Shown here one piece after another: positions 37,541 through 46,152 of a stretch of 64,000 bases of DNA. Position numbers and translations under genes: made by a program. Positions within the stretch are counted from its first letter, which is position 1; the number at the start of each line of letters is the position of its first letter. The DNA is taken from positions 310,001 to 374,000 of the forward strand of contig NZ_JAUEPH010000001.1 of NCBI RefSeq assembly GCF_030403435.1, given 5' to 3'. The notes under the pieces are model-generated. The model saw nothing but the letters and a program-made list of their open reading frames with translations. It did no database searches and was not told where the DNA came from. Source of the stretch: Algoriphagus sediminis (GTDB lineage: Bacteria > Bacteroidota > Bacteroidia > Cytophagales > Cyclobacteriaceae).

Positions 37541-37572
37541 AATCCCCCTTACCCCCTTTCCAAAGGGGGATT
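37541..37572. repeat. Extragenic palindromic repeat (GC-rich hairpin)
   Basis: AATCCCCCTT, a 12-base loop that repeats the pyrimidine motif, then AAGGGGGATT: a perfect 10-bp stem. Elements of this form are scattered in many bacterial intergenic regions. It may also end transcription of the preceding gene, though there is no long T run. Confidence 0.7.
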
Positions 37573-37605
37573 CGTTTCGCTCCGGCTTAACTTATTTGTT
37601 TTTCG

Positions 37606-37662
37606 CCATGGTTTGTGTCCTCACAAACCATTAGTCAGCTTCGCTACTTCTGGACAAGCAGC
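37606..37662 (+). repeat. Dispersed two-hairpin repeat, copy 2
   Basis: Hairpin A is perfect (GGTTTGTG, loop TCCT, CACAAACC at 37610-37629); hairpin B (GCTACTT ... AAGCAGC) has one mismatch. TGTCC in the first hairpin and GGACA in the second are complementary. Confidence 0.8.
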
Positions 37663-37770
37663 ATATCAAAAAAAACCTAACTCACTCAGGATCAGAGAAA
37701 AAAATCTATAAAAAAGTCTTCCAAAATAACTCCTATCCCCCTATCTTGCGCCGCTTTTAATTAGAGTGAA

Positions 37771-38832
37771 ATGAAAAAATTAGATAAGGGATTTAGGCTT
37801 CCCAGTGCGGCGTACACAGTACCCAGAAAAGCACTAAAAGGCTACATGAAACTTGACCGAATTCCACAAATTGGAGATTTAATTTATGGTCAGGTGGAAT
37901 CTTTAGGGCAGCATAGCTCGCTTGAAAATAGTCATGGTCGTATTCATACGATTCATCAGGGAACCAAAGCTGTTTTCGTATTCGGAAATCGATATGCTCC
38001 GGATTACTATGAGGGTTTGATCCCCACCCATAGCGATTTTGAAAAGCTGGATCTTCTGGCAAGATCCGGAGTGGTGGGTGAAGTAAAATCCAAAAGTGGA
38101 AAAGTAATTTCCCCTACTTCCATTAAGCCTTTGGGTTATGTATGTGATGCAGAAGGCGAAGTGGTGAATGCTCGGGATTATAATTTGATCAAGCCTAAAA
38201 AAATGGAGAAGAAATTCCCCAGGGCAAAGTTGATTCTGGCTATAGGAACCGCAATGAACTCAGGAAAAAGTGCTGCGGCTACTGCTTGCGTCCATGCCTT
38301 ATCCGTCCATGAGAAAGAAGTACGAGCCTCCAAGGTGACTGGTACTGCCAGCCTAAAGGATATCCTGAACATGAATGATGCCGGAGCAACTTATTTCTCT
38401 GACTTTTCATTTCTGGGTTATCCAAGTACCTATATGCTGGACGAAGATCAGATCGTAGACGTGTTCAATAAGCTTGATCTGAAATACGCCAATAATAAGG
38501 ACAATTATTGGGTGGTGGAATTTGCCGATGGGATCAACCAGCGTGAGACAGCTATGCTGCTGAAGCATCCTGATGTGAGAAAACGTATCCATAAATTGAT
38601 CTTTTGCGCAGCAGATTCCTTTGGAGCTATCGGGGGACTAGAAGTGCTAAAAAATAAATTTGATTTGGTACCCGATGCTATTTCAGGCGTTTGCTCCAGC
38701 TCCCCTTTACACATCAAAGAACTGAGTGAATACACCGATATCCCCGTATTCAACAGCCTTAATATGAATGCAACGGAGGTTTATAAAATCCTGAACCCTC
38801 CACGCAAGCGTAAAACTAAAGAAGAGCTATGA
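37771..38832 (+). CDS. P-loop NTPase, DUF1611-like, function unknown
   Basis: A 353-residue protein with an N-terminal domain of about 130 residues (GDLIYGQVESLGQHSSLENSHGR... VFVFGNRYAPDYYEG... SIKPLGYVCDAEGEVVNARDYN) and a C-terminal P-loop domain: AIGTAMNSGKSAAATACVHAL (about residues 157-177) is a Walker A, WVVEFADGINQRET may be the Walker B area, and LIFCAADSFGAIGG follows. The arrangement resembles DUF1611 proteins, but I see no specific motif proving that. The stop overlaps the start of the isoaspartyl peptidase gene (ATGA), so the two are translationally coupled and may share a pathway. Confidence 0.65.
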   Translation: MKKLDKGFRLPSAAYTVPRKALKGYMKLDRIPQIGDLIYGQVESLGQHSSLENSHGRIHTIHQGTKAVFVFGNRYAPDYYEGLIPTHSDFEKLDLLARSGVVGEVKSKSGKVISPTSIKPLGYVCDAEGEVVNARDYNLIKPKKMEKKFPRAKLILAIGTAMNSGKSAAATACVHALSVHEKEVRASKVTGTASLKDILNMNDAGATYFSDFSFLGYPSTYMLDEDQIVDVFNKLDLKYANNKDNYWVVEFADGINQRETAMLLKHPDVRKRIHKLIFCAADSFGAIGGLEVLKNKFDLVPDAISGVCSSSPLHIKELSEYTDIPVFNSLNMNATEVYKILNPPRKRKTKEEL

Positions 38833-39749
38833 AGCCATTCGCCATCGCCATTCATGGGGGTGCGGGTACCGTTTCCAAAACCAAACTAACTAAATGGAAA
38901 AGGGAGGCATATAATCAAATCCTGACCAGAGCTTACACGGTAGGCTTTATGGTCTTGAAAAAGGGTGGCTCTGCCCTCGAGGCAGTCGCTGAGGCTGTAA
39001 TCATCATGGAGGATTCGCACCTCTTTAATGCGGGTAAAGGTTCTGTTTTCACCCACGAAGGTGACTTTGCTATGGATGCGGCTATTATGGATGGGAAAAA
39101 GCTTCAGGCGGGAGCAGTAGCAGGAGTTTCTCAGGTTAGAAATCCCATTTTGCTGGCAGACTGCATCATGAAAAAATCGAAACATGTCATTCTTAGCGGC
39201 AACCAGGCTTTGCAGTATGCAAAAGAACAAGGACTAACCCTGGAGGATAAAGAGTACTTCTACGATGAATTTCGATACAACCAATGGCAAAGAGCCCTTC
39301 AAAAGGACAAGGTGGAGCTGGATCATGATGAAGAGAAATATGGGACAGTAGGTGCTGTGGCACTGGATAAAAAAGGCAATCTGGCTGCGGCTACCTCTAC
39401 AGGGGGAATGGTCAACAAAAAATATGGCAGGATCGGTGACAGTCCCTTGATCGGGATTGGCACCTATGCCAACAATAAAACCTGTGCGATCTCCTGCACC
39501 GGACATGGTGAGTATTTCATCCGCTCGGTGGTAGGTCATGATGTTTCTGCCCGAATGATGTATGGAGGACAGAGCCTGGAAGAAGCGAGTCATGAAGTCA
39601 TCAAAGTGAAACTACCCAAGCTGGGAGGTCGGGGTGGATTGATCGGGGTGGACAAAAATGGAAATGTGGTTATGCCATTTAACACCTCTGGAATGTACAG
39701 GGGATACAAAAGCTTTAACGGAAAGGAGTTTGTGGGTATATTCAAATAG
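38829..39749 (+). CDS. Isoaspartyl peptidase / type III asparaginase (Ntn-hydrolase, family T2)
   Basis: A 306-residue Ntn-hydrolase precursor. IAIHGGAGTVSK at the N-terminus and NAGKGSVFTHEGDFAMDAAIMDG are family marks. Autocleavage is expected before Thr173 in KYGTVGAVALDKKGNLAAATSTGG, exposing it as nucleophile; GDSPLIGIGTYANN and CTGHGEYFIRSV complete the site. The enzyme hydrolyses beta-aspartyl (isoaspartyl) dipeptides or asparagine. No signal peptide, so cytoplasmic. Coupled to the preceding P-loop NTPase and three bases before the cation transporter. Confidence 0.92.
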   Translation: MKPFAIAIHGGAGTVSKTKLTKWKREAYNQILTRAYTVGFMVLKKGGSALEAVAEAVIIMEDSHLFNAGKGSVFTHEGDFAMDAAIMDGKKLQAGAVAGVSQVRNPILLADCIMKKSKHVILSGNQALQYAKEQGLTLEDKEYFYDEFRYNQWQRALQKDKVELDHDEEKYGTVGAVALDKKGNLAAATSTGGMVNKKYGRIGDSPLIGIGTYANNKTCAISCTGHGEYFIRSVVGHDVSARMMYGGQSLEEASHEVIKVKLPKLGGRGGLIGVDKNGNVVMPFNTSGMYRGYKSFNGKEFVGIFK

Positions 39750-39751
39750 TA

Positions 39752-40546
39752 ATGAAAAAAACCACATTCGAGATTACCAAAATGGATTGCCCGTCTGAGG
39801 AAAACCTCATTCGGGCAAACCTGGATGGTATATCCGGCATATCCAATTTGGACTTTGATATCCCGAATCGTACCCTCACAGTCTTCCATACCGGAAACAT
39901 AGATGAGATTGAAAAATCTATTCTGGAACTTGACCTAGGCGGTCAAAAAATTACCACTGAAGAAACCGAACAGACCCAATTCAAGGAAAATAAAAATCAG
40001 AAAAAGCTCCTTTGGACAGTTCTGGGAATCAATTTTGCCTTTTTTCTTATTGAGATTACCACTGGTCTGATCTCCCGATCCATGGGGCTAGTGGCTGATA
40101 GTTTGGATATGCTTGCTGATTCCTTTGTGTATGGAATTAGCCTTCTTGCTGTGGGTGGCACTCTGGCTAGGAAAAAAAATATCGCGAAACTCGCAGGATA
40201 CTTTCAAATCACTCTTGCCGTTTTGGGATTTACAGAGGTGGTCAGGCGTTTTTTAGGGAGGGGTATAGTTCCTGACTTTTCCACAATGATCGTGGTGTCA
40301 ATTCTGGCACTAATCGCCAATGGCATTTGTCTGTATTTACTCCAGCGATCAAATAGTAAGGAAGAGGCACATATGAAAGCTTCGATGATTTTCACTTCTA
40401 ATGATGTGATCATCAATCTGGGGGTAATCGTCGCTGCCCTTCTGGTAAATTGGCTGGACTCCAATAAACCGGACCTAATCATAGGGACGATTGTATTTAT
40501 CCTGGTGATTCAGGGGGCCAGAAGGATTTTGAAACTTGGGAAGTAA
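39752..40546 (+). CDS. Cation transporter (CDF-like) with N-terminal metal-binding-like domain
   Basis: A 264-residue protein. Residues 1-70 resemble a ferredoxin-like heavy-metal-associated domain, with ITKMDCPSEENLIR (Met11, Cys13) in place of the usual C-x-x-C. About six membrane helices follow; GLVADSLDMLADSFVYGISLL carries Asp residues in the CDF TM2 metal site, but the TM5 segment MIFTSNDVIINLGVIVAALLV has Phe where canonical CDF proteins have His. The C-terminal cytoplasmic domain of CDF proteins is absent. Probably exports a divalent or soft metal. Its transcript seems to end at the repeat-derived hairpin at 40611. Confidence 0.78.
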   Translation: MKKTTFEITKMDCPSEENLIRANLDGISGISNLDFDIPNRTLTVFHTGNIDEIEKSILELDLGGQKITTEETEQTQFKENKNQKKLLWTVLGINFAFFLIEITTGLISRSMGLVADSLDMLADSFVYGISLLAVGGTLARKKNIAKLAGYFQITLAVLGFTEVVRRFLGRGIVPDFSTMIVVSILALIANGICLYLLQRSNSKEEAHMKASMIFTSNDVIINLGVIVAALLVNWLDSNKPDLIIGTIVFILVIQGARRILKLGK

Positions 40547-40606
40547 GATTTTGCCTGTTTTACTGAATGACCACATCTCCTGATTTTCCACAAATCTCCA
40601 CATTCG

Positions 40607-40635
40607 CCATGGTTTGTGTCCTCACAAACCTTTTT
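40607..40635 (+). repeat. Dispersed hairpin repeat, copy 3, acting as terminator
   Basis: CGCCATGG then the perfect hairpin A (GGTTTGTG, TCCT, CACAAACC at 40611-40630) followed directly by a T run; hairpin B is missing. Placed 60 bases after the cation transporter, it has the form of an intrinsic terminator. Confidence 0.78.
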
Positions 40636-40778
40636 ATTTCAGTTTTATAAAGACACAAAACGGGACTGTAATTAACCGCTCATAGAAAAGGAAGCTTCAA
40701 GGATTGAGGTCTCAATTCTAAATCTGTAGATTCAGTCCTGTTTAATCCCAAAAAGACCCAAAACTTAAAATTTACCTT

Positions 40779-43523
40779 ATGAAAGCATATCGACTACTTA
40801 TGGGCATTGCTTTAGTCATGCTCTATTCAACTTTTGCTTTGGCACAAGACAAAGTGCTTCAGCTGGAAGACTACAGCAGATGGAGCCGGATCGTTTCCAC
40901 TGAGCTTTCTCCTGATGGAGAATGGTTCACTTATGGACTCCGACCTAATGGAGGCGATGATACCTTATTTATCAAAAAGACTACATCAGCGACTGAGGCC
41001 TTTGAATATCGGGTACCTTATGGAAGTTCACCGTCCTTTTCCAGCGATAGCAAATGGGCTGTTTACCTCATCTCCCCTTCTGAAGATGAAACCGAAAAGC
41101 TAAGGAAGTCCAATAAAAAGGTCTTTAGAACAGCTGAATTAAGAAATCTGGAAACTGGGGATTCGACACGTTTTGAGCGGGCCTCCTCAATGAGTTTTTC
41201 TGAGGATGGGAAATTCCTGGCAATCTCCATTCAAAAAACCGAGGATGATAAGTCCAAGCATGATGGACAGGATTTGGTTCTGGTTGATCTCAGTAATATG
41301 GCCACAATGAACTTTGGAAATGTGAGTCAATATGCTTTTAACAAAACTTCCAACCTGCTGGCCTATACCGTGGATGCTGCTGAGATGGTAGGAAATGGTC
41401 TTTACTTGTATGACCTAGAGAACAAAACCCTGAAAAATCTTGACAGCGACAGAAAAAAATACTCCGATCTTACCTGGGACGATGCAGGTGTTCTAAAAGA
41501 AGACTGGTCCAATCGTGGAAATCAAATCGCAGTACTGAAGGGAACCGAAGTAGATACTTTGGAACAAATGATCAATACGCTTTTGGTGGTTTCTGATGTG
41601 AGGCAAAATCCTCAATCCTATGAATTGGATCCGGAATCTGCATCGGCCTTCCCTGAAAATTTTGTGGTTTCTGAAAAAGGAAATCTCCGCTTCAGCGATG
41701 ATGGAAGCTTTGTGCTCTTTGGAATCAAAGAGCAAGAAGAAAAAATGAAACTGGATAAGGACACCATCCCAAACCTGGACGTCTTCCACTGGAATGATGA
41801 AACCATCAACACTGTACAGCAACGTAGAGCAAACAGAAATAGGAATTTCACCTATTGGGCCTCGTATCAGTTTGGAAATGGAACCTTCACACGCCTCACT
41901 GACGAGTCTATGAGAGACCTTTTGGTTTCCCGTAATTCGGACTACTGGATCGGCCGAAATGAAAAGCCTTATATCAATGATGTGAATTGGGGGGTGTCAC
42001 CTGCAGATCTATTTCGTGTGAATTTGAAGACAGGGAAAAGAGAGGAGATCGTCAAACTAGTAAAAAGAACCATGGGCTATTCTCCGGATGGAAAATATTA
42101 TGCCCTGCAGAAGGATTCTGCCATCCATGTGGTGGATTTGGAAGCAAATACTCTAACTAATATCTCGGATGCAGCAGGTGTTCAGTTTATGGATATGGAA
42201 CACCCCTACCCTCATGAGAATCCTCCCTTTGGCGCAGCCGGATGGACTAAAGACGGAGAATCCATCATCCTGAATCACAGGTATGACCTATGGGCTGTAA
42301 AGCTTGACGGATCTTCTGCAGAGAACATCACTCAGGGTATGGGAGATGCGGAAGAGATTCGCTTCCGCTATGTAAACCTGGACTGGGAAGAACCCTTTAT
42401 CGATACGGAAGAACCGATATTGCTCAGTGCGTATGGAGAGTGGACAAAAAAGGAGGGATATTTTGAACTGGAAATCGGTAAAAAACCTAAGGAATTGATC
42501 TATGAGGATTATGCCTATGTCAACATAGAAAAGGCAAAGAACTCAGACCAAGTAGTGTTTACGAGACAATCTTTCGTGGAATTCCCTGATTACCATATCA
42601 GCGATCTTTCCTTCAAAAACCCAAATCGACTCACCGATGCAAATCCTCAGCAATCAGAATATAAATGGGGATCCAAGGTGCTGATCGACTACACAAACAG
42701 TAAGGGAGAAAGGCTACAAGGAACACTCACTCTTCCTCCGGATTATGAAAAAGGTAAGAAATACCCGATGGTGGTTTATTTCTACGAAAAGATGTCAGAC
42801 AGACACCACCGCTACTATATGCCGGTGTATGACGATAGACCCCATGGTTCGACTTACGCCAGCAATGGGTATTTATTTTTCCAGCCTGATAATGTCTATG
42901 AAGAAGGTAGACCAGGCACCAGTTCTTTGGACTGTATTACTTCCGCGGTACAGGAGGTCATCGATCAGGGCTATGCAGATCCAGACCGAATCGGGCTTCA
43001 GGGCCATAGCTGGGGAGGTTATCAATCCTCATTTATACTGACTCAAACGGATATGTTTAAGTGCGTGGTGACTGGTGCACCACCCACCGACCTTGAGAGC
43101 TTCTATAATAATATCTATGGAAATACAGGAACCAATCATAATGGAATAATGGAGATCGGTCAAGTTAGAATGGGTCGTGGAGTGACACCTTGGTCCCATC
43201 GTGAGGCGTACCAGCGTGAAAACCCGATGTTCCAGGCCCCAAATATCCAGGTACCGTTCATGATTCTGCATGGCACTGCTGATGGAGCGGTGGATTGGAC
43301 CCAAGGGCTAGAGTTTTATAATGCTGCCAGAAGGCTTGGCAAGGAAGTGATTTTTCTTTCTTATCCGGGGGAGCCTCATCACTTGAGTAAAGAAGCGAAT
43401 CAAAAGGATTTCCAAATCCGAATGAAGCAGTATTTTGATCATTACCTGATGGACAAAGAAGCCCCAGAATGGATGATCGAAGGGATCCCTCATTTGGAAA
43501 AGCTATACGATAAGGCGAAGTAA
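40779..43523 (+). CDS. S9 family serine peptidase, secreted
   Basis: A 914-residue prolyl-oligopeptidase-family enzyme with signal peptide (RLLMGIALVMLYSTFALAQ). A long N-terminal beta-propeller-like part (blocks such as LSPDGEWFTYGLRP, SEDGKFLAISI and YSPDGKYYALQ) covers about residues 30-620, followed by the alpha/beta hydrolase domain. The triad is visible: Ser in GLQGHSWGGYQSS (about residue 744), Asp in LHGTADGAVDW (about 833), His in PGEPHHLSKE (about 866). Probably periplasmic, cleaving oligopeptides. Ends in a strong terminator. A decayed copy of its last 31 codons lies at 45897-45992. Confidence 0.94.
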   Translation: MKAYRLLMGIALVMLYSTFALAQDKVLQLEDYSRWSRIVSTELSPDGEWFTYGLRPNGGDDTLFIKKTTSATEAFEYRVPYGSSPSFSSDSKWAVYLISPSEDETEKLRKSNKKVFRTAELRNLETGDSTRFERASSMSFSEDGKFLAISIQKTEDDKSKHDGQDLVLVDLSNMATMNFGNVSQYAFNKTSNLLAYTVDAAEMVGNGLYLYDLENKTLKNLDSDRKKYSDLTWDDAGVLKEDWSNRGNQIAVLKGTEVDTLEQMINTLLVVSDVRQNPQSYELDPESASAFPENFVVSEKGNLRFSDDGSFVLFGIKEQEEKMKLDKDTIPNLDVFHWNDETINTVQQRRANRNRNFTYWASYQFGNGTFTRLTDESMRDLLVSRNSDYWIGRNEKPYINDVNWGVSPADLFRVNLKTGKREEIVKLVKRTMGYSPDGKYYALQKDSAIHVVDLEANTLTNISDAAGVQFMDMEHPYPHENPPFGAAGWTKDGESIILNHRYDLWAVKLDGSSAENITQGMGDAEEIRFRYVNLDWEEPFIDTEEPILLSAYGEWTKKEGYFELEIGKKPKELIYEDYAYVNIEKAKNSDQVVFTRQSFVEFPDYHISDLSFKNPNRLTDANPQQSEYKWGSKVLIDYTNSKGERLQGTLTLPPDYEKGKKYPMVVYFYEKMSDRHHRYYMPVYDDRPHGSTYASNGYLFFQPDNVYEEGRPGTSSLDCITSAVQEVIDQGYADPDRIGLQGHSWGGYQSSFILTQTDMFKCVVTGAPPTDLESFYNNIYGNTGTNHNGIMEIGQVRMGRGVTPWSHREAYQRENPMFQAPNIQVPFMILHGTADGAVDWTQGLEFYNAARRLGKEVIFLSYPGEPHHLSKEANQKDFQIRMKQYFDHYLMDKEAPEWMIEGIPHLEKLYDKAK

Positions 43524-43540
43524 GTATTTTGATTAAATAG

Positions 43541-43574
43541 AAAAAGGATGGCCTGATAAGGTCATCCTTTTTTT
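43541..43574 (+). terminator. Intrinsic terminator of the S9 peptidase gene
   Basis: 12-bp stem AAAAGGATGGCC / GGTCATCCTTTT (one G-T pair), loop TGATAA, then a T run, 18 bases past the stop. A near-identical copy follows the pseudogene tail at 46007. Confidence 0.9.
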
Positions 43575-43718
43575 ATGTCCGGAGGACAAAGCCGGAATCT
43601 GCAATTCATCAAAATAGTTTTGACCGCTCTTTCCTCGAGAGGATATAAGTCTACTAAGTCAAATTAGGCTCAAAAAACCTGAAAACTTAGGATGATTTCA
43701 ATATTTTCAATCTTCCAA

Positions 43719-45767
43719 ATGAACAAGACCATGCAACGATTCTTCATTTTTTTGACACTAGTTTTAATGGTATTCTCCTGCCAGTCTTCTGGTGGTAATA
43801 ACTTGGAACTCCAAATTTTACCTAGTCCTACTTCACTTTCTATTTCTGGAATCTCAGGTCTAGATCTTGCTGAGGTTCGTAAAGCTTATCAGGAATCGTA
43901 TTCGCATTTTGTTTCAGAAGGAAGTTTTGACTCTTGGAACCAGGGCATCATTTCTTTCACCTCAAGTTTGGAGAAATCTCTGAAAAAGGAAGCCTATAAA
44001 CTTGAAATCTCAGAGGAGCGGATCGAGATAATCGCTGATTCACCCGAGGGTCATTGGTATGGATTGATGACCTTGGGTCAGATTCTAGAAGATTCTCAGG
44101 ATCAACTGACCCAATTACCCCTACTGAAAATTTCTGATGAACCAGCTCTCTCTTATCGTGCTATTCATTGGGATGTAAAGCACCATCTGGAGAAAAAAGA
44201 ATACTACTATGAGAAACTAGATCAACTGGCTGCACAAAAAATCAATGCTGTCATCGTAGAAATAGAGGATAAACTAGCCTATGAACTTCAGCCGAAAGTA
44301 GGATCTCCGGATGCCTTTAGCATAGCCGATTGGAAAGAAATCAGCGACTATGCCAAGGCTAGAAATATCGAATTGAGTCCACTGGTTCAAGGCCTTGGCC
44401 ATGCCTCGTTCATATTAAAGCATGAAGAATACGTCCACTTAAGAGATGACCCGAGTAGTGATTGGGCTTTTAACCCTTTGAATGAAAAAACTTATGAGAT
44501 TCAGTTTGATCTGTATAAGGATGCCTTAAAGGCTTTTCCCTATGCGAGCTACCTCCATGTGGGTGGAGATGAGGTGCATACGACGGGAAGAAATAGCGGA
44601 AAGTCAGCATTAGAACTACAGCTGATTTGGCTGAACAGAGTGAGTGAATATGCTGCGCAAAAAGGACTTATACCAATTTTTTGGGATGATATGCCCCTGA
44701 AAAACGCCGGAGTCTACAATTCCATCTATAATAGAAATCTGACAGAGGCCCAGGTAGACAGCATCTGGACTTCAAATGAACCGGAGCTAAATAAGTATGT
44801 GGACATGTTTCCCAAAAACTGTGTTTACATGCGCTGGAACTATAGCATACCAGAATCTCCAGGAAATGAAAGGGCTATGAAATGGTTTTTAGATAATGGG
44901 TTTAAGGTCATGGGGGCAACAGCCGGACAAACCCGTTGGAACCTTATGCCGCAGCAGCAAAGCAACGCCAAAAACATCCGGGATTTCGCATTGATCTCCA
45001 TTCGAAATAAGGCTGAGGGATTACTTCTGACCCTTTGGGATGATGATTCTCCACATTTTGAATTGTATGGTCGGGGCATTTCTAATTTTGCAGAATACAC
45101 CTGGGCAGGAGAAAAAAGAACAATTGAGGGTGTGCAGAAAGCATTCAGGCAGAGAACATTTGGACATACCCTTGCAGATGAATCCTATGAGTTCATTGAT
45201 TCCTTGGAGTTAGCTGTAGGTTTCTGGAAAAACTCTCTTCTAAAGGAAGGAGCGGATCGAAATAGATTGACCAAGCTGGGAAATGAAGCAATTAACTCCA
45301 TTATTGAACTCCCAAATTTAGATTCCGCCGGTGCCTGGTCTGAAAAGAATGAAAATCGACTTGCTACAGCAAGGAAGAATCTAGCCAGGATAGACGTTGT
45401 TCTTTCAAAAATCGAAGCATCAAAGGACCGAGCAAGAAGAAACCATTATACCTTGGAAGTATATGAGCAAGTGGCTGAGGTAGTCCAATTTTCAAATCGC
45501 ACGCTTTTGACTTTAGCAGAATTTGACGAACCCAGTGGTGAAAGTAGAAATCAGGCAGAAGCAAAACTCGAAGCCCTGGAATCTGAGTGGAAAGCTATCC
45601 AATCAAAGGTTGAATCCGTCTATGGGAAAACCAGGCAACTAAATAAGCCAGCAGATTATATTTTGGATCAGGATCATCATGTACATCTCGCAAACCAGGC
45701 CCTTAAATTTTCAGATTGGCAGTTCAAAGTTGAGAAGCTTCTGGTAGAGAAGGTAAAGAATCGTTAA
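43719..45767 (+). CDS. Glycoside hydrolase family 20-like lipoprotein (beta-N-acetylhexosaminidase)
   Basis: A protein of about 682 residues. From 43719 the N-terminus is MNKTMQRFFIFLTLVLMVFSC, a lipoprotein signal with Cys21; the ATGs at 43692 and 43731 are alternatives. An N-terminal GH20b-like domain (LKKEAYKLEISEERIEIIADSPEGHWYGLMTLGQIL) precedes the TIM barrel. The catalytic Asp-Glu pair is seen in LHVGGDEVHTTG (about residues 282-283), and a conserved WDD is in IPIFWDDMPL. A helical C-terminal extension of about 200 residues follows (LARIDVVLSKIEASKDRARR). Probably removes terminal N-acetylhexosamine from glycans outside the inner membrane. It lies between the intact S9 gene and the S9 remnant. 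Confidence 0.88.
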   Translation: MNKTMQRFFIFLTLVLMVFSCQSSGGNNLELQILPSPTSLSISGISGLDLAEVRKAYQESYSHFVSEGSFDSWNQGIISFTSSLEKSLKKEAYKLEISEERIEIIADSPEGHWYGLMTLGQILEDSQDQLTQLPLLKISDEPALSYRAIHWDVKHHLEKKEYYYEKLDQLAAQKINAVIVEIEDKLAYELQPKVGSPDAFSIADWKEISDYAKARNIELSPLVQGLGHASFILKHEEYVHLRDDPSSDWAFNPLNEKTYEIQFDLYKDALKAFPYASYLHVGGDEVHTTGRNSGKSALELQLIWLNRVSEYAAQKGLIPIFWDDMPLKNAGVYNSIYNRNLTEAQVDSIWTSNEPELNKYVDMFPKNCVYMRWNYSIPESPGNERAMKWFLDNGFKVMGATAGQTRWNLMPQQQSNAKNIRDFALISIRNKAEGLLLTLWDDDSPHFELYGRGISNFAEYTWAGEKRTIEGVQKAFRQRTFGHTLADESYEFIDSLELAVGFWKNSLLKEGADRNRLTKLGNEAINSIIELPNLDSAGAWSEKNENRLATARKNLARIDVVLSKIEASKDRARRNHYTLEVYEQVAEVVQFSNRTLLTLAEFDEPSGESRNQAEAKLEALESEWKAIQSKVESVYGKTRQLNKPADYILDQDHHVHLANQALKFSDWQFKVEKLLVEKVKNR

Positions 45768-45775
45768 CTCACTGC

Positions 45776-45822
45776 CTTAAACTTTAAAGCTTCAGAAGAA
45801 AATCAGAAATTTTAAAGTTAAG
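45776..45822 (+). terminator. Weak hairpin after the GH20 gene
   Basis: CTTAAACTTTAAA and TTTAAAGTTAAG form a 12-bp stem with one bulge around a 22-base loop, starting 9 bases after the GH20 stop. AT-rich and without a clean T run, so termination is uncertain. Confidence 0.4.
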
Positions 45823-45896
45823 CTATTTGTCCCTACCATTTGGTTACTTTTTCAAAGGGTGTTTTGTATGGATTTTTCACAATCAATACCCCGAAA

Positions 45897-45992
45897 AAGT
45901 ATTTTGATTATTACCTGATCACCAAATAAGCTCTATACTGGATGATCGAAGGAATTCCACATTTGGAAAGGCTTTATGAAAAAGCAAATTAA
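45897..45992 (+). pseudogene. Remnant of the C-terminus of a second S9 peptidase
   Basis: Read in frame, 45897-45992 gives KYFDYYLITK, a stop, then ALYWMIEGIPHLERLYEKAN and a stop. It aligns without gaps to the last 31 residues of the S9 peptidase ending at 43523 (QYFDHYLMDKEAPEWMIEGI...), with 21 identical residues. Weaker nucleotide likeness may reach back to about 45869. The rest of the gene is gone. The 385-base gap 45768-46152 otherwise holds only a hairpin after the GH20 gene and the copied terminator. Confidence 0.88.
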
Positions 45993-46006
45993 GAGACAGG
46001 GTTAAG

Positions 46007-46041
46007 AAAAAAGGATGGCCTGATACGGTCTTCCTTTTTTT
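46007..46041 (+). terminator. Terminator copy behind the S9 remnant
   Basis: AAAAGGATGGCC, loop TGATAC, GGTCTTCCTTTT and T run: the same hairpin as at 43541 with one mismatch in the stem, at the same distance after the (pseudo)gene stop. Confidence 0.85.
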
Positions 46042-46152
46042 ATGTCCTTTGGACAAAGCAGCTAAAGCTCAAAAATGGAGCGGTGTGTTAATTATTATGT
46101 TTTTCAAACCTAACTTTGGCAACCATACAAAGAGAGTTAACTTGAACTCCTT

